Shown: positions 9,346 through 17,931 of the stretch, in pieces | Numbering within the stretch: the stretch's first letter is position 1 | Layout of the letters: each line of letters begins with the position of its first letter | Position numbers and translations under genes: made by a program | From: Arthrobacter frigidicola | GTDB lineage: Bacteria > Actinomycetota > Actinomycetes > Actinomycetales > Micrococcaceae | Assembly: GCA_003602285.1 (NCBI GenBank) | Contig: QZVU01000001.1 | Span: 186,001-250,000 of the forward strand | Direction of reading: 5' to 3' | Length of the DNA: 64,000 nucleotides | Notes under the pieces: generated by a model | Database searches by the model: none | Told to the model about the DNA's origin: nothing | The model's input: the letters and a program-made list of their open reading frames with translations, nothing else

Positions 9346-9600
9346 TTAGGAATCAGTGTTTGGTTCTGGGTCCCTGCGGCCCAGCAGCGCCTTGAGCTGT
9401 GATTCGGCGTCCGCATCGGAGACATTGGCCGAAAGATTCGCTTCGATCACGGCCTGGAGAATCTCGCCGCGCTGGATCTTAACCCCCCGCGGCGCCTCGA
9501 TCCCAATCTTGATGCCATCACCGCGCGATTCGAGAATGGTAATGACGATATCCTCGCCGATATGAATCTTCTCGTTGAATTTCCGCGTTAGTACCAGCAC
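9346..9600 (-). CDS. csrA: Carbon storage regulator CsrA, translational repressor
   Basis: Small RNA-binding dimer of 84 residues that blocks translation at GGA sites. The family opening LVLTRKFNEKIHIG and the RNA-contact segment APRGVKIQRGEI are clear. The roughly 20-residue C-terminal extension is typical of CsrA from FliW-containing bacteria, where FliW binds it. The start is GTG at 9600 with only a weak ribosome site (AGATAGG), and the gene lies nine bases after the flhF-like gene, so translational coupling is likely. fliW is in the same window at 37137 and the flagellin leader carries a matching target, so the target is inferred to be flagellin mRNA. Confidence 0.95.
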   Translation of the reverse strand: MLVLTRKFNEKIHIGEDIVITILESRGDGIKIGIEAPRGVKIQRGEILQAVIEANLSANVSDADAESQLKALLGRRDPEPNTDS

Positions 9601-9609
9601 AGTGAAAGC

Positions 9610-10551
9610 CTATCTTTGAATCCGCGTCGGAGGGAAAACTGCGGTCGAGTGGGCGGCCGGAAACGGGCCCGCAGGCCGCGCCGGAACCTCCGGGGCGTCG
9701 TCCACCCAGCTGACCGGAAAGCGCAGTGCCTGGACGGTTTCGGGGGTGGCGCTGTCCCGGCGGGAAAAGGCCGCAACGGCGTCGGGTTCGGCCACGGCCT
9801 CGACGGCCTCAACCCACGCCACCGTGTCCCCGTGTTTGCGGGTGGCATCCACGGCCAGCCATAGCTGGTCGAATCCCACGAGGGCCAGCGCGGGCAGGTG
9901 GACAAAGGCCTCGGAGGGGTACCCCAGCCCGAATGCGACGACCACCGGCGCCCCGGCGAGCACCCCGCCGGCCCGCGCCTCGGTAGCCGCGCGCCGGTCC
10001 GCCACGTGGGCCAGCCCCTCGATCCGCAGCGCCCCGGCCGTCAGCAGGGCCGCCGGAGCCCCCGGTGCCAGCAGGGACCGTCCCGCCTCGAGGGCGTCGC
10101 GGCCGGGCCCGGCCACGACGATGAGGTCGCCCGGCCCGTCCAGGGGCCGCGGCGACCGGTGAGCGCCCGCGGCGGCAGCGGCCGCCGTCGGCCCCCCGGC
10201 ACCCGCTGCGGGGTCGACGGCGAACTCCAGGTCCTTCAAGAAGGAGGAGAACTCTCCGGATTCCGTTGACACCGGCACGGCGTTGAGGGCCGCCTCGGCG
10301 GTGTCCGCGTCCGCCAGCAGGGCGGCGATGCCGGTGCGCTTGACCACCGGAAGGGGATCGGTCGACGGGGCGGCGGCGTCGGGCAGTTCGACCGTGACCT
10401 CGTAGTGGTGCCGGGCCAGGAATCCCCCCAGTCCGCCCACCGTGACGGCCTCGGCCCGGACAATCACGGCCTCGGGGCCGTACTCGGCGCGGACCTGCCG
10501 GCGGAGCACCTCGATCGACGGGCCGCTAAGGTGAAACCGGTTCAGCGCCAC
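9610..10551 (-). CDS. FlhF-like protein lacking the GTPase P-loop
   Basis: 313 residues at the position where flhF normally follows flhA. The N-terminus resembles the FlhF B-domain (RQVRAEYGPEAVIVRAEAV, where FlhF has a VREELGPDAVIL-like stretch). The following NG-like region has no usable G1 loop: at residues 146-157 the sequence is VAGPGRDALEAG instead of GPTGVGKTT. No clear G3 is seen, and a TRKHGDT stretch near residue 238 replaces the expected TKLDE. It overlaps the 3' end of flhA by 26 bases. FlhF normally places or promotes assembly of the flagellum through GTP-dependent dimers; this version probably keeps only a structural or binding role. Homology is moderately secure, activity is doubtful. 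Confidence 0.7.
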   Translation of the reverse strand: MALNRFHLSGPSIEVLRRQVRAEYGPEAVIVRAEAVTVGGLGGFLARHHYEVTVELPDAAAPSTDPLPVVKRTGIAALLADADTAEAALNAVPVSTESGEFSSFLKDLEFAVDPAAGAGGPTAAAAAAGAHRSPRPLDGPGDLIVVAGPGRDALEAGRSLLAPGAPAALLTAGALRIEGLAHVADRRAATEARAGGVLAGAPVVVAFGLGYPSEAFVHLPALALVGFDQLWLAVDATRKHGDTVAWVEAVEAVAEPDAVAAFSRRDSATPETVQALRFPVSWVDDAPEVPARPAGPFPAAHSTAVFPPTRIQR

Positions 10552-12574
10552 GGACCACTCCTATCGTCTCGATGGGCACGTTGGCCGCCTGGGCCTCCTG
10601 ATAGGACAATACCGGCAGTCCCCCCACCCGGGCGGAGACCAGCCGGCGCACCGCGGGGCGGATCAGCGGCGCGCAGACCAGGACGGGCTCGTGGCCCTGG
10701 TGACCGGCCGCCGCCACGGTGGCGTGGAGGGAGGCCAGGACCGCCTCGATGCGGTTGGCGTCGAGGAGGATCTGGCTGCCGCCCTCGGCCGGGCGCAGGC
10801 CCTCGAGCATCGACTGTTCGAGGCCCGGCTCGATCATCACCACGCTCAGCTGGCCGCCGCTGAGATGGCGCACCGCCAGCGCCGGCCCCAGGGCGCGCCG
10901 GGCCGCCTCGATGAGCCCCTCGGGGTCCGTCGAGACCTTGGCCCGGAGGGTGAGCGCCTCGAAGATGCGCGGCAGGTCGTTGATGGGCACATGCTCCTCG
11001 AGCAGGCCCTGCAGGACCCGCTGGACCTCGGCGAGGGAGAGCAGCCCGGGGACCAGTTCGTCCACCGCCGACGGGCTCGCCTCCTTAACGCTTTCGGTGA
11101 GGAGCCGGACGTCCTCGCGGGTCAGCAGGCGGGCCGCATTGGCCGTGACGATCGAGGAAAGGTGGGTGATGAGCACCGACACCCTGTCGATGACCGTCGC
11201 CCCGGTCATCTGGGCGCTGTGCGCCATGCCGGCCGGCACCCATTTGCCCGGCAGTCCGAACACCGGTTCCATGGTCGCGGTCCCGGGCAGGGCGTCGAGC
11301 GCATCGCCCAGGGCGAGCACCTTTCCCGCCGGGGCCTCCCCGCGGCCGGCCTCCACGCCGCCGATGCGGATGGCGTAGGTTCCCGGCGGCAGGTCGATGC
11401 TGTCGCGGGCGTTGACCGGCGGCAGCACGAACCCGAGGTCCATGCCGATCTTCTGGCGCAGGCTGCGCACCCGGGCCAGGAGGTCGTCCGAGGCACCGGT
11501 GACGGTGTCCACCAGGTCCGCCGCGAGGAGGATCTCCAGGGGCTGGACGCGGAGCCTGCGGATGAGCTCCTCGGGCGATTCCGGGGCCGGTTCGACGGCG
11601 GCCGCGGCCTCCCGCTGGGCCGCGGCCGCGGCGGCGGTCTCGGTGGCCTTGATCTTCCGCGAGGCGAAGATCAGCACCCCGCCGATGAGCAGGAACGGCA
11701 GTTTCGGCATGCCCGGGATCAGGGCCAGGGCCACGGCCGCGGTGCCGGCGATCAGCAGGGCGTTGCGGGACTGCGCCACCTGGTTCGAGGCGGTGGTGCC
11801 CATGTCGGCCTCGGCGTTGGAGCGGGTCACGATCATGCCGGTGGCCACCGCCATCAGCAGCGCCGGGATCTGGGTGACCAGGCCGTCACCGATGGTGAGG
11901 ATGGCGTAGGTGCGCAGCGCCTCCCCAGCGGGCATGCCGTGCATGGCCATGCCGATGGCCACCCCGCCCACCAGGTTGATGATCAGGATCACGATACCCG
12001 CGATCGCATCGCCCTTCACGAACTTCGAGGCCCCGTCCATGGCTCCGTAGAAGTCGGCCTCGGCGGAGACCTCGGCCCGGCGTTCCTTGGCCTGTTCGTC
12101 GGTGACCAGGCCGGCGTTGAGGTCGGCGTCGATGGCCATCTGCTTGCCGGGCATCGCGTCGAGCGTAAAGCGCGCGCCGACCTCCGCGACCCGCTCGGCG
12201 CCCTTGGTGACGACGAGGAACTGGATGACCACGAGGATCAGGAAGATCACGCTGCCGATGATGATGTTTCCGCCCACGGTGACCTGCCCGAACGCCTCGA
12301 TGATCTTCCCGGCGTGGGCCTCCCCAAGGATCAGGCGGGTCGAGGCGACGTTCAGTCCGAGGCGGAACAGCGTGGCCACCAGCAGCAGCGAGGGGAACAC
12401 CGAGAAGTCCAGCGGCTTCTGGACGAACATCGAGGTCAGCAGCACCACCAGCGCCAACAGGATGTTCGCGGCGATCAGGAAGTCGAGCAGGCCCGCGGGA
12501 ACGGGCACGATGAGCAGCATGATGATGCCGACCACGCCGATCGGCACCGCGAGGCGGGCGAGCTTGGAATTCAT
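10526..12574 (-). CDS. flhA: Flagellar type III export apparatus protein FlhA
   Basis: 682-residue core component of the flagellar export gate. The N-terminal half has eight predicted membrane helices, with the FHIPEP-type signature region between about residues 100 and 250 (including PGKQMAIDADLNAGL near 145). The C-terminal cytoplasmic domain (about 350-682) docks substrates and chaperones. Length is standard. The ATG at 12574 has AAGGAG nine bases upstream. It sits between flhB and the flhF-like gene in the fliM-to-csrA series. Confidence 0.97.
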   Translation of the reverse strand: MNSKLARLAVPIGVVGIIMLLIVPVPAGLLDFLIAANILLALVVLLTSMFVQKPLDFSVFPSLLLVATLFRLGLNVASTRLILGEAHAGKIIEAFGQVTVGGNIIIGSVIFLILVVIQFLVVTKGAERVAEVGARFTLDAMPGKQMAIDADLNAGLVTDEQAKERRAEVSAEADFYGAMDGASKFVKGDAIAGIVILIINLVGGVAIGMAMHGMPAGEALRTYAILTIGDGLVTQIPALLMAVATGMIVTRSNAEADMGTTASNQVAQSRNALLIAGTAAVALALIPGMPKLPFLLIGGVLIFASRKIKATETAAAAAAQREAAAAVEPAPESPEELIRRLRVQPLEILLAADLVDTVTGASDDLLARVRSLRQKIGMDLGFVLPPVNARDSIDLPPGTYAIRIGGVEAGRGEAPAGKVLALGDALDALPGTATMEPVFGLPGKWVPAGMAHSAQMTGATVIDRVSVLITHLSSIVTANAARLLTREDVRLLTESVKEASPSAVDELVPGLLSLAEVQRVLQGLLEEHVPINDLPRIFEALTLRAKVSTDPEGLIEAARRALGPALAVRHLSGGQLSVVMIEPGLEQSMLEGLRPAEGGSQILLDANRIEAVLASLHATVAAAGHQGHEPVLVCAPLIRPAVRRLVSARVGGLPVLSYQEAQAANVPIETIGVVRGAEPVSP

Positions 12575-12637
12575 GGTGCGCTCCTTCGGGGGAGGACTCG
12601 GGGCAGGACTCGGGGGAAGTGGTGAGGGGCGGGGGTC

Positions 12638-13735
12638 TCAGTCAAGGAAGGACCCCTTCCGGAACGCCCGGTGAATGCCGGCGGCGCTGCCGCGCTGCTT
12701 CAGCCGCAGGACGAAAGCCAGGACCCCGGCGACGGCGGTGTAGAACTCGGCGGGGACCTCCTGGCCGAGTTCACAGGCCGCGTGGAGCGCCCGGGCCAGC
12801 GGAATGTCCTGCACCAGCGGGACCTTCTCCTGCTCCGCCTTTTCGCGGATCTTCAGGGCCACCGGACCGGCTCCCTTGGCGACGACCCGCGGTGCGGAGA
12901 CCCCGGCCTCGTACTTCAGCGCAACGGCCACGTGGGTGGGGTTGACCAGGACGACGTCCGCCCCGCCGACGGCGGCGATCATGCGGTTCCGGGACAGGGC
13001 CATCTGCCGGGCGCGCCGCTGGGACTTGATCAGGGGGTCGCCGTCGGTGCTCTTGTTCTCGTCCTTGACCTCCTTACGGGTCATCCGGGTCTTCTTCCGG
13101 TTGCGCCGGCCGACCACGAAGACGTCGGCGAGGGCGAGCACCACCCCGGCCAGGATGGCGAACCGCAGCAGCGCGGCGACCCCGCCGCCGGTGGCCGTGA
13201 GCAGCGCGGCCACCGACATCCCGCCGGCGCTCATCAGCGTGGGCATGAGGCCCTGGACCACCCAGTACAGCACCGCTCCGAGGACGGCGGTCTTCAGCAG
13301 CGCCTTCACCCCGTTCCACAGGGCCTGCATCCCGAAGGTGTTCTTGACCCCGGTGACCAGGTTGAACTGCTCAAACTTTCCGCGGAACTTCTTGAACTGG
13401 ATCCCGCCCTGGCCGGCCGCCCCGGCCAGGACCGCTCCGACGACGGCGAGCAGCATGGGGAGCAGCGTTCCGGCCATCGACGCCAGGGCCTCACCGAGGA
13501 CGCCCAGGGCGATGCCGGGCTCCGGCGCCGCGGCGATGGTGCGGACGCTTAAGAGCTGGTCGGCGGCCGCGTCGGCGCCCCGGGAGATGGTCGAGGGGAG
13601 CATCACCGCGGCCGCGCCGATGCCCAGCCAGGCGGTCAGGTCGGAGGATTTGGACAGCTGTCCCTTATCGCGGACCTCCTTCATCCGCTTGTCGGTGGCC
13701 TGTTCGGTCCGTTCCTGGGAGGAATCGTCGGCCAT
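12638..13735 (-). CDS. flhB: Flagellar export switch protein FlhB
   Basis: 365-residue export gate protein that switches specificity from hook to filament substrates after self-cleavage. The four-helix membrane domain spans about residues 25-215. The cytoplasmic domain carries the autocleavage motif NPTH with Asn at about residue 265 (VLVNPTHVAVALKYE). The opening SSQERTEQATDKRMKEVRDKGQ is typical. The ATG abuts the stop codon of fliR; 63 bases separate it from flhA. Confidence 0.97.
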   Translation of the reverse strand: MADDSSQERTEQATDKRMKEVRDKGQLSKSSDLTAWLGIGAAAVMLPSTISRGADAAADQLLSVRTIAAAPEPGIALGVLGEALASMAGTLLPMLLAVVGAVLAGAAGQGGIQFKKFRGKFEQFNLVTGVKNTFGMQALWNGVKALLKTAVLGAVLYWVVQGLMPTLMSAGGMSVAALLTATGGGVAALLRFAILAGVVLALADVFVVGRRNRKKTRMTRKEVKDENKSTDGDPLIKSQRRARQMALSRNRMIAAVGGADVVLVNPTHVAVALKYEAGVSAPRVVAKGAGPVALKIREKAEQEKVPLVQDIPLARALHAACELGQEVPAEFYTAVAGVLAFVLRLKQRGSAAGIHRAFRKGSFLD

Positions 13736-14494
13736 CTATCCCACACCTCCCAGCAGCGCCAGGGCGTCCTGGGTGAGCGCCGACACGACCCGCGGCAGGG
13801 CGAGCATCACGACGGAGCCCAGGACGAGGGCCAGCAGGATCTTCAGGGGGAATCCGAGGGCGAAGGCGTTGAGGGCCGGCGCGACCCGGTTGAGCAGGCC
13901 GAGGCCGACGTCGGAGAGGAAGAACACGACGAGCAGCGGGCCGGCGATCTGGACCGCGGCCAGGAACATCCCGGTGACCGCGGTGATGATCGCCGCGACC
14001 GGGTCGGCGAGGAAGACCCCGCCGCCCAGCGGGATGGCGGTAAAGCTGCGGATCAGCCCGCCGAGGATCAGCTGGTAGGCGTCGGAGGAGAACATCAGGG
14101 CCAGGGCGGTCATCTGGAACAGCCGGGTGAACTGGGCGCCGTTGATCAGCGAATGCGGGTCGAAGGCCTGGGCCATCTGGAATCCGCTCATCAGGTCGAT
14201 CAGGCCGCCGGCGGACTGGATCGCGGCGAAGACCAGGTACACGAGGAAGCCCATGAGCACCCCGGCGCCGATCTCAAGCACCAGCGCGCCGAAGAACGCC
14301 GCCGTGCCCCGTTCGGTGTAGCCGGGGGTGACGGCGGGGGAGACGGCCAGGGCCAGGCCGAGGGCCAGCATCACCTTGATGCGCGCCGGAAACGCGGTGT
14401 AGGAGAAGGGCGGGGCGATGACCAGGAAGGCCACCATGCGCACGCCGGCGAGCATCACCGGTTCGAGCCAGCCGAGGTTCAGCGCCAGTTCCAC
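13736..14494 (-). CDS. fliR: Flagellar export protein FliR
   Basis: 252-residue membrane protein of the FliP-FliQ-FliR export gate, with about six helices and the family core LVFAAIQSAGGLIDLMSGF near residue 90. GTG start at 14494, directly adjoining the fliQ stop. Translation coupling in a packed fliO-P-Q-R-flhB series is evident. Confidence 0.95.
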   Translation of the reverse strand: MELALNLGWLEPVMLAGVRMVAFLVIAPPFSYTAFPARIKVMLALGLALAVSPAVTPGYTERGTAAFFGALVLEIGAGVLMGFLVYLVFAAIQSAGGLIDLMSGFQMAQAFDPHSLINGAQFTRLFQMTALALMFSSDAYQLILGGLIRSFTAIPLGGGVFLADPVAAIITAVTGMFLAAVQIAGPLLVVFFLSDVGLGLLNRVAPALNAFALGFPLKILLALVLGSVVMLALPRVVSALTQDALALLGGVG

Positions 14495-14770
14495 TCAGCC
14501 TCCCTCGAGCAGGGAGGGGATCTTGTCGAACAGGGCGTGGGTGAAGGACACCATCTCGGCGATCATCCAGTGCCCGGAGATCAGCAGCACGACGCCCACG
14601 GCGGCGGCCTTGGGGACGAAGGAGAGGGTGACTTCCTGGATCTGGGTGATCGACTGCAGCAGGGAGATCCCGAACCCCACGGCGAGGGCGGTGATCAGGA
14701 CCGGCGCGGCGAGCTTGGCGGAGACCCACAGGCCCTGCAGGCCGATATCGAGGACGGCGTTTGTGTCCAT
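14495..14770 (-). CDS. fliQ: Flagellar export protein FliQ
   Basis: 91-residue, two-helix export gate subunit. The sequence contains APVLITALAVGFGISLLQSI and TQIQEVTLSFVPK, which are FliQ hallmarks. ATG at 14770, three bases after fliP. Normal length. Confidence 0.95.
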   Translation of the reverse strand: MDTNAVLDIGLQGLWVSAKLAAPVLITALAVGFGISLLQSITQIQEVTLSFVPKAAAVGVVLLISGHWMIAEMVSFTHALFDKIPSLLEGG

Positions 14771-14773
14771 GGC

Positions 14774-15724
14774 TCAGGCGTAGCTTCGGATGAGTGCGGT
14801 GACGATCAGGCCCCAGCCATCGACGAGGATGAACAGCAGGATCTTGAACGGCAGGGAGATGATCACCGGGGGCAGCATCATCATGCCCATCGACATCAGC
14901 GCCGAGGACACGACGAGGTCGATGACCAGGAAGGGGATGAAGATGACGAAGCCGATGATGAACGCGGCCCGCAGCTCCGAGATCATGAACGCCGGGATCA
15001 GGGTGGTCAGCGGCACATCCTCGGGGGTGGCCGGGTTCTCCATCCCGGCGGCCCGGGTCATCAGGGCGATGTCCTCCTCGCGGGTGAACTGGAGCATCCA
15101 CTGCTGGATGGGGCCGGCGGCCTCGGTGTAGGCCTCCTGGAAGGTGAAGTCGCCGTCGAGGTAGGGCTGCACGGCACCGTTGTTGATGTCTCCCAGCACC
15201 GGGCCCATGATGAAGAACGAAAGGAAGAGCGCCAGCCCGGCGATGACCTGGTTCGGCGGGATCGAGGGCAGGGACAGGGCGTTGCGCGTCATCACCAGCA
15301 CCACGAAGATCTTCGTGAACGAGCTCATCATCAGCAGCAGGGACGGCGCGACGGTGAGCAGCGTGATGCCCAGCAGCGTCACCACAGCCGAGGAGGGGGT
15401 GCCGTTGGGGCCGTTGATCACCACCGACCCGTCGCCGTCCGGCCCGGAAGGATCGGTGGGCGGGGCCGGAGGCGCCGGGGCCACCGGTGCCGTGGGGTTC
15501 AGTGGATCAGGGGAGGCCGGAGCGGGGGCCTCGGGAGTCGGCTGGAACGGGGCCGGATCGGCCGGTGCGGGGACCACGGGCGCGGGCACGGGCGGCTGCG
15601 GCGGGGGAAACTGGACGGCGGAGGCGGCGGGCGCCTGCAGGAGCAGCAGGAGAACCCCTGCGGCGAAGGCCAGCAGGGCAAGGGGGAAGCGGAGCGCGGC
15701 GCGGCGCGGCGGCAGGCACCTCAC
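14774..15724 (-). CDS. fliP: Flagellar export protein FliP with proline-rich N-terminal insert
   Basis: 316-residue export gate protein. The conserved FliP core starts near residue 115 and runs to the end, with TLLTVAPSLLLMMSSFTKI, FFIMGPVLGDI and PFLVIDLVVSSALMSMGMM. In front of it is a signal-peptide-like segment (about residues 10-35) followed by about 75 residues rich in Pro and Ala, which most FliP proteins lack. The start is GTG at 15724, overlapping the fliO stop. If the signal peptide is cleaved, the Pro/Ala stretch would lie outside the membrane. Confidence 0.95.
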   Translation of the reverse strand: MRCLPPRRAALRFPLALLAFAAGVLLLLLQAPAASAVQFPPPQPPVPAPVVPAPADPAPFQPTPEAPAPASPDPLNPTAPVAPAPPAPPTDPSGPDGDGSVVINGPNGTPSSAVVTLLGITLLTVAPSLLLMMSSFTKIFVVLVMTRNALSLPSIPPNQVIAGLALFLSFFIMGPVLGDINNGAVQPYLDGDFTFQEAYTEAAGPIQQWMLQFTREEDIALMTRAAGMENPATPEDVPLTTLIPAFMISELRAAFIIGFVIFIPFLVIDLVVSSALMSMGMMMLPPVIISLPFKILLFILVDGWGLIVTALIRSYA

Positions 15725-16128
15725 CCCTTCGGCCCGCCGAGGCCGGCGGTGAGGACCTGCTTCAGCGCCGCCGGCGACAGGATGGACCCGGTGGGCGCCG
15801 CCGAGCGGTGCTTGCCGGCGGTGGCCTGGTGCAGGACGCGCGAAAACGCCTCGGCGCCCTGCCCGGCGGTCTCCGGGGCGGGGGCGTCGGAGGTGGACAG
15901 CACGGTGACCGACTGCTCGGTGACGCCGAGCAGGAGGCGCTGGCCTCCGGTCTCGACGACCACTACGGAGGCCTTGGACCCGACGCCCTGGCGGGCGAGG
16001 ACCGTCAGCAGCTTCTCCCCGGTCGCCGCGCCGACCGTACGCCGGGCGTACCGGTGCGCGAGCACAAGGACCACCAGCACGGCGCCCAGGGCGAGCAGCA
16101 CCCTCAGGATGAGGATGAGTGAATCCAT
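15721..16128 (-). CDS. fliO: Flagellar biosynthesis protein FliO
   Basis: 135 residues: one N-terminal membrane helix (about 4-25) followed by a small cytoplasmic domain with GEKLLTVLARQGVGSKASVVVV and QRLLLGVTEQSVTVL, the pattern of FliO. It assists assembly of FliP. Sequence conservation of FliO is low, so position between fliN and fliP carries much of the weight. The ATG lies two bases after fliN. Confidence 0.88.
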   Translation of the reverse strand: MDSLILILRVLLALGAVLVVLVLAHRYARRTVGAATGEKLLTVLARQGVGSKASVVVVETGGQRLLLGVTEQSVTVLSTSDAPAPETAGQGAEAFSRVLHQATAGKHRSAAPTGSILSPAALKQVLTAGLGGPKG

Positions 16129-16130
16129 CG

Positions 16131-16838
16131 TCAGTTAACGCCCTCTGCGACGTCGAGGATCTTGGTGATGCGCACGGCGAAGTCCTGGTCCACCACGACG
16201 ACCTCGCCGTGGGCGATCAGCCGCCCGTTGAGCAGGACATCGGCGGGTGCGCCCGCCGACCGGTCAAGCTCAACCACTCCGCCGGGCTCGAGGTTGAGCA
16301 CGTCGCGCACGGACATCCGGGTCCGCCCGATCTCCACGGTCAGCGCCATCTCGACGTTGTTGATGCGGCCGAGCTTGCCGACCACCGACTCCCCGGAGAC
16401 CGGGGTGGGGTTGAGGGTTCCGTACTCGCGGACCCGGATGGCGAACCAGCCCGCCGTTCCGCCGCCGGAGGTGAGTTCGAACACCGTCGTCTCCGGGTCG
16501 GCGAACAGGGCCGCGGCATCCTCGATCCGGGCCTCGCCGAGCACCCCTCCGCCGAGCACTCCGGCCGCCGCCTCGAGGGCGGGGCGCAGCACGTCCTTGA
16601 AGGAGACAAGCGGGGTGTCGGTGCCGGCGGCAGCAACGAGGGACCCGGTGCCCTCGAGCACGACGGCGAGGTCCGCCGAGCGGGTCCCGACGTAGGCCGC
16701 GGTCACCGCGCCGGCCGCACGGGCGGCTGCGGCGGTGCGGTCCGGGGCGGGAACCGCGCTGACTGGGGCTGCGGAGGGAAGCAGCCTGACCAGCGCCTCG
16801 GCGGCGGAGTCCTTGAGGGTGGCAACGGAAACAGTCAT
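16131..16838 (-). CDS. fliN: Flagellar motor switch protein FliN/FliY
   Basis: 235 residues. The C-terminal 80 form a SpoA/FliN domain (INNVEMALTVEIGRTRMSVRDVL, then GEVVVVDQDFAVRITKI), the C-ring subunit under FliM. The first 150 residues are longer than a plain FliN and may be a relic of the CheC-like domain of FliY, but the CheC active-site pattern with Glu and Asn is not complete (ALEAAAGVLGG near residue 90). CheY-P phosphatase activity is therefore unlikely. The ATG overlaps the fliM stop by four bases. Confidence 0.9.
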   Translation of the reverse strand: MTVSVATLKDSAAEALVRLLPSAAPVSAVPAPDRTAAAARAAGAVTAAYVGTRSADLAVVLEGTGSLVAAAGTDTPLVSFKDVLRPALEAAAGVLGGGVLGEARIEDAAALFADPETTVFELTSGGGTAGWFAIRVREYGTLNPTPVSGESVVGKLGRINNVEMALTVEIGRTRMSVRDVLNLEPGGVVELDRSAGAPADVLLNGRLIAHGEVVVVDQDFAVRITKILDVAEGVN

Positions 16839-17740
16839 GCGGGGTTCTCCTCGGTATCGACGATCTGGGCCGCCAGGCGGGCGCCGTTCCGGCCCAGCCC
16901 GGCCCGGGCGATGCGCTGTCCGGCGATGCGGACCTCAAGGGGCCGCCGTTCGGGATGGTTCAGGGGAATCAGGTCTCCCACCGCGAGGCGGAGGATGGCC
17001 TCGGGCCTCACGGTCACCGGCATCAGGCCCACCGACACCTCGACGGGGACCCACGCCATCTGCTGGCGCAGCAGCTCCGCGGCGTTCTCGGGGGACGTCG
17101 TCGGGTTTGTCGCCCCGAGCTGCGGCAGGACGGTTTCGGCCGGCAGGGCCACGGTCCCCTCGGCGGTGTTCTCCCCAACCCGGAGGGTGAAGGTGGCGAC
17201 CACCATCAGGTCCGACGGTGCGGCGGCCTGCGCGAACTGGGCGTTGTACTGGATGGAGTTGAAGCTCAGCGGCATCGGCAGCAGGGAACCGAAGGAGTAG
17301 CGCAGGTCCTCAAGGGCGTTCTCCATGAGCCGCTTCACGAGGGCCTGTTCGATCTGGGTGAACTTCCGGCCCGGCGCGGGCTGGCTGCCGTTGCCGCCGA
17401 GCATGCGCCCCACCCAGGCCAGGGCCGAGGAGGTCGGGAACTGGATGACCGCCTGCGACTCGTAGTCCTCGAGCCGGCACAGCACCATGGCCGTGGTCGC
17501 GGGCAGGGAGGCGGCGTATTCGTCGTAGGTCTGCATCAGGACCTGGTGGGTGGTGACCTGCGCCTTGACGCGGACCTTCGCCGTCAACTGCGTGCCCCAC
17601 TGCCGGGCGAACGTCTCGAAGGCAACTTCGAGGGCGCGGCTGTGCTCGCGGGCGAGCGTCGTGGGCCGGCGGAAGTCGTACACCTCGACCGTGCGTGCGG
17701 GCTCGGGCAGGAGGGTTTCCTGAAGGTTGGAGGGGGTCAC
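16835..17740 (-). CDS. fliM: Flagellar motor switch protein FliM without the CheY-binding N-terminus
   Basis: C-ring protein of about 301 residues. It has the CheC-like middle domain (about 30-215) and a C-terminal SpoA domain (about 225-295). The GTG at 17740 is chosen because a FliA-type promoter has its -10 at 17749-17755, which rules out the GTG at 17749 and everything upstream if this promoter is used. The N-terminus then reads VTPSNLQETLL and lacks the LSQxEIDALL stretch by which FliM normally binds CheY-P. No chemotaxis genes are in the window. An ATG at 17794 would add 18 residues, also without that motif. Confidence 0.9.
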   Translation of the reverse strand: MTPSNLQETLLPEPARTVEVYDFRRPTTLAREHSRALEVAFETFARQWGTQLTAKVRVKAQVTTHQVLMQTYDEYAASLPATTAMVLCRLEDYESQAVIQFPTSSALAWVGRMLGGNGSQPAPGRKFTQIEQALVKRLMENALEDLRYSFGSLLPMPLSFNSIQYNAQFAQAAAPSDLMVVATFTLRVGENTAEGTVALPAETVLPQLGATNPTTSPENAAELLRQQMAWVPVEVSVGLMPVTVRPEAILRLAVGDLIPLNHPERRPLEVRIAGQRIARAGLGRNGARLAAQIVDTEENPA

Positions 17741-17748
17741 GATAATCA

Positions 17749-17776
17749 CTATCGGCGGCCCGGCCCGGCCCGTAAG
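17749..17776 (-). promoter_or_regulatory. FliA-type promoter of the fliM operon
   Basis: On the minus strand: CTTAC (17776-17772), 16 bases, CCGATAG (17755-17749). It is identical in layout to the sites before flgB, flbD, flagellin and flgN. The fliM GTG follows eight bases after the -10, so the transcript would be leaderless or nearly so. Confidence 0.7.
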
Positions 17777-17931
17777 TCGTTGCGGCCTCCTCATCGGGCC
17801 GCGGCCTGTGCGGGTGCCCGCCGCCGCCGTCATCGAGCCGAGCGGTCGTCGTCGAGCCGCGCCGGACCGTGCCGCGCACCGGAGCCCGGGCGCCTGGCGT
17901 GGTTGCCTGCCCGCGGGCGGGCGATCCGCCG

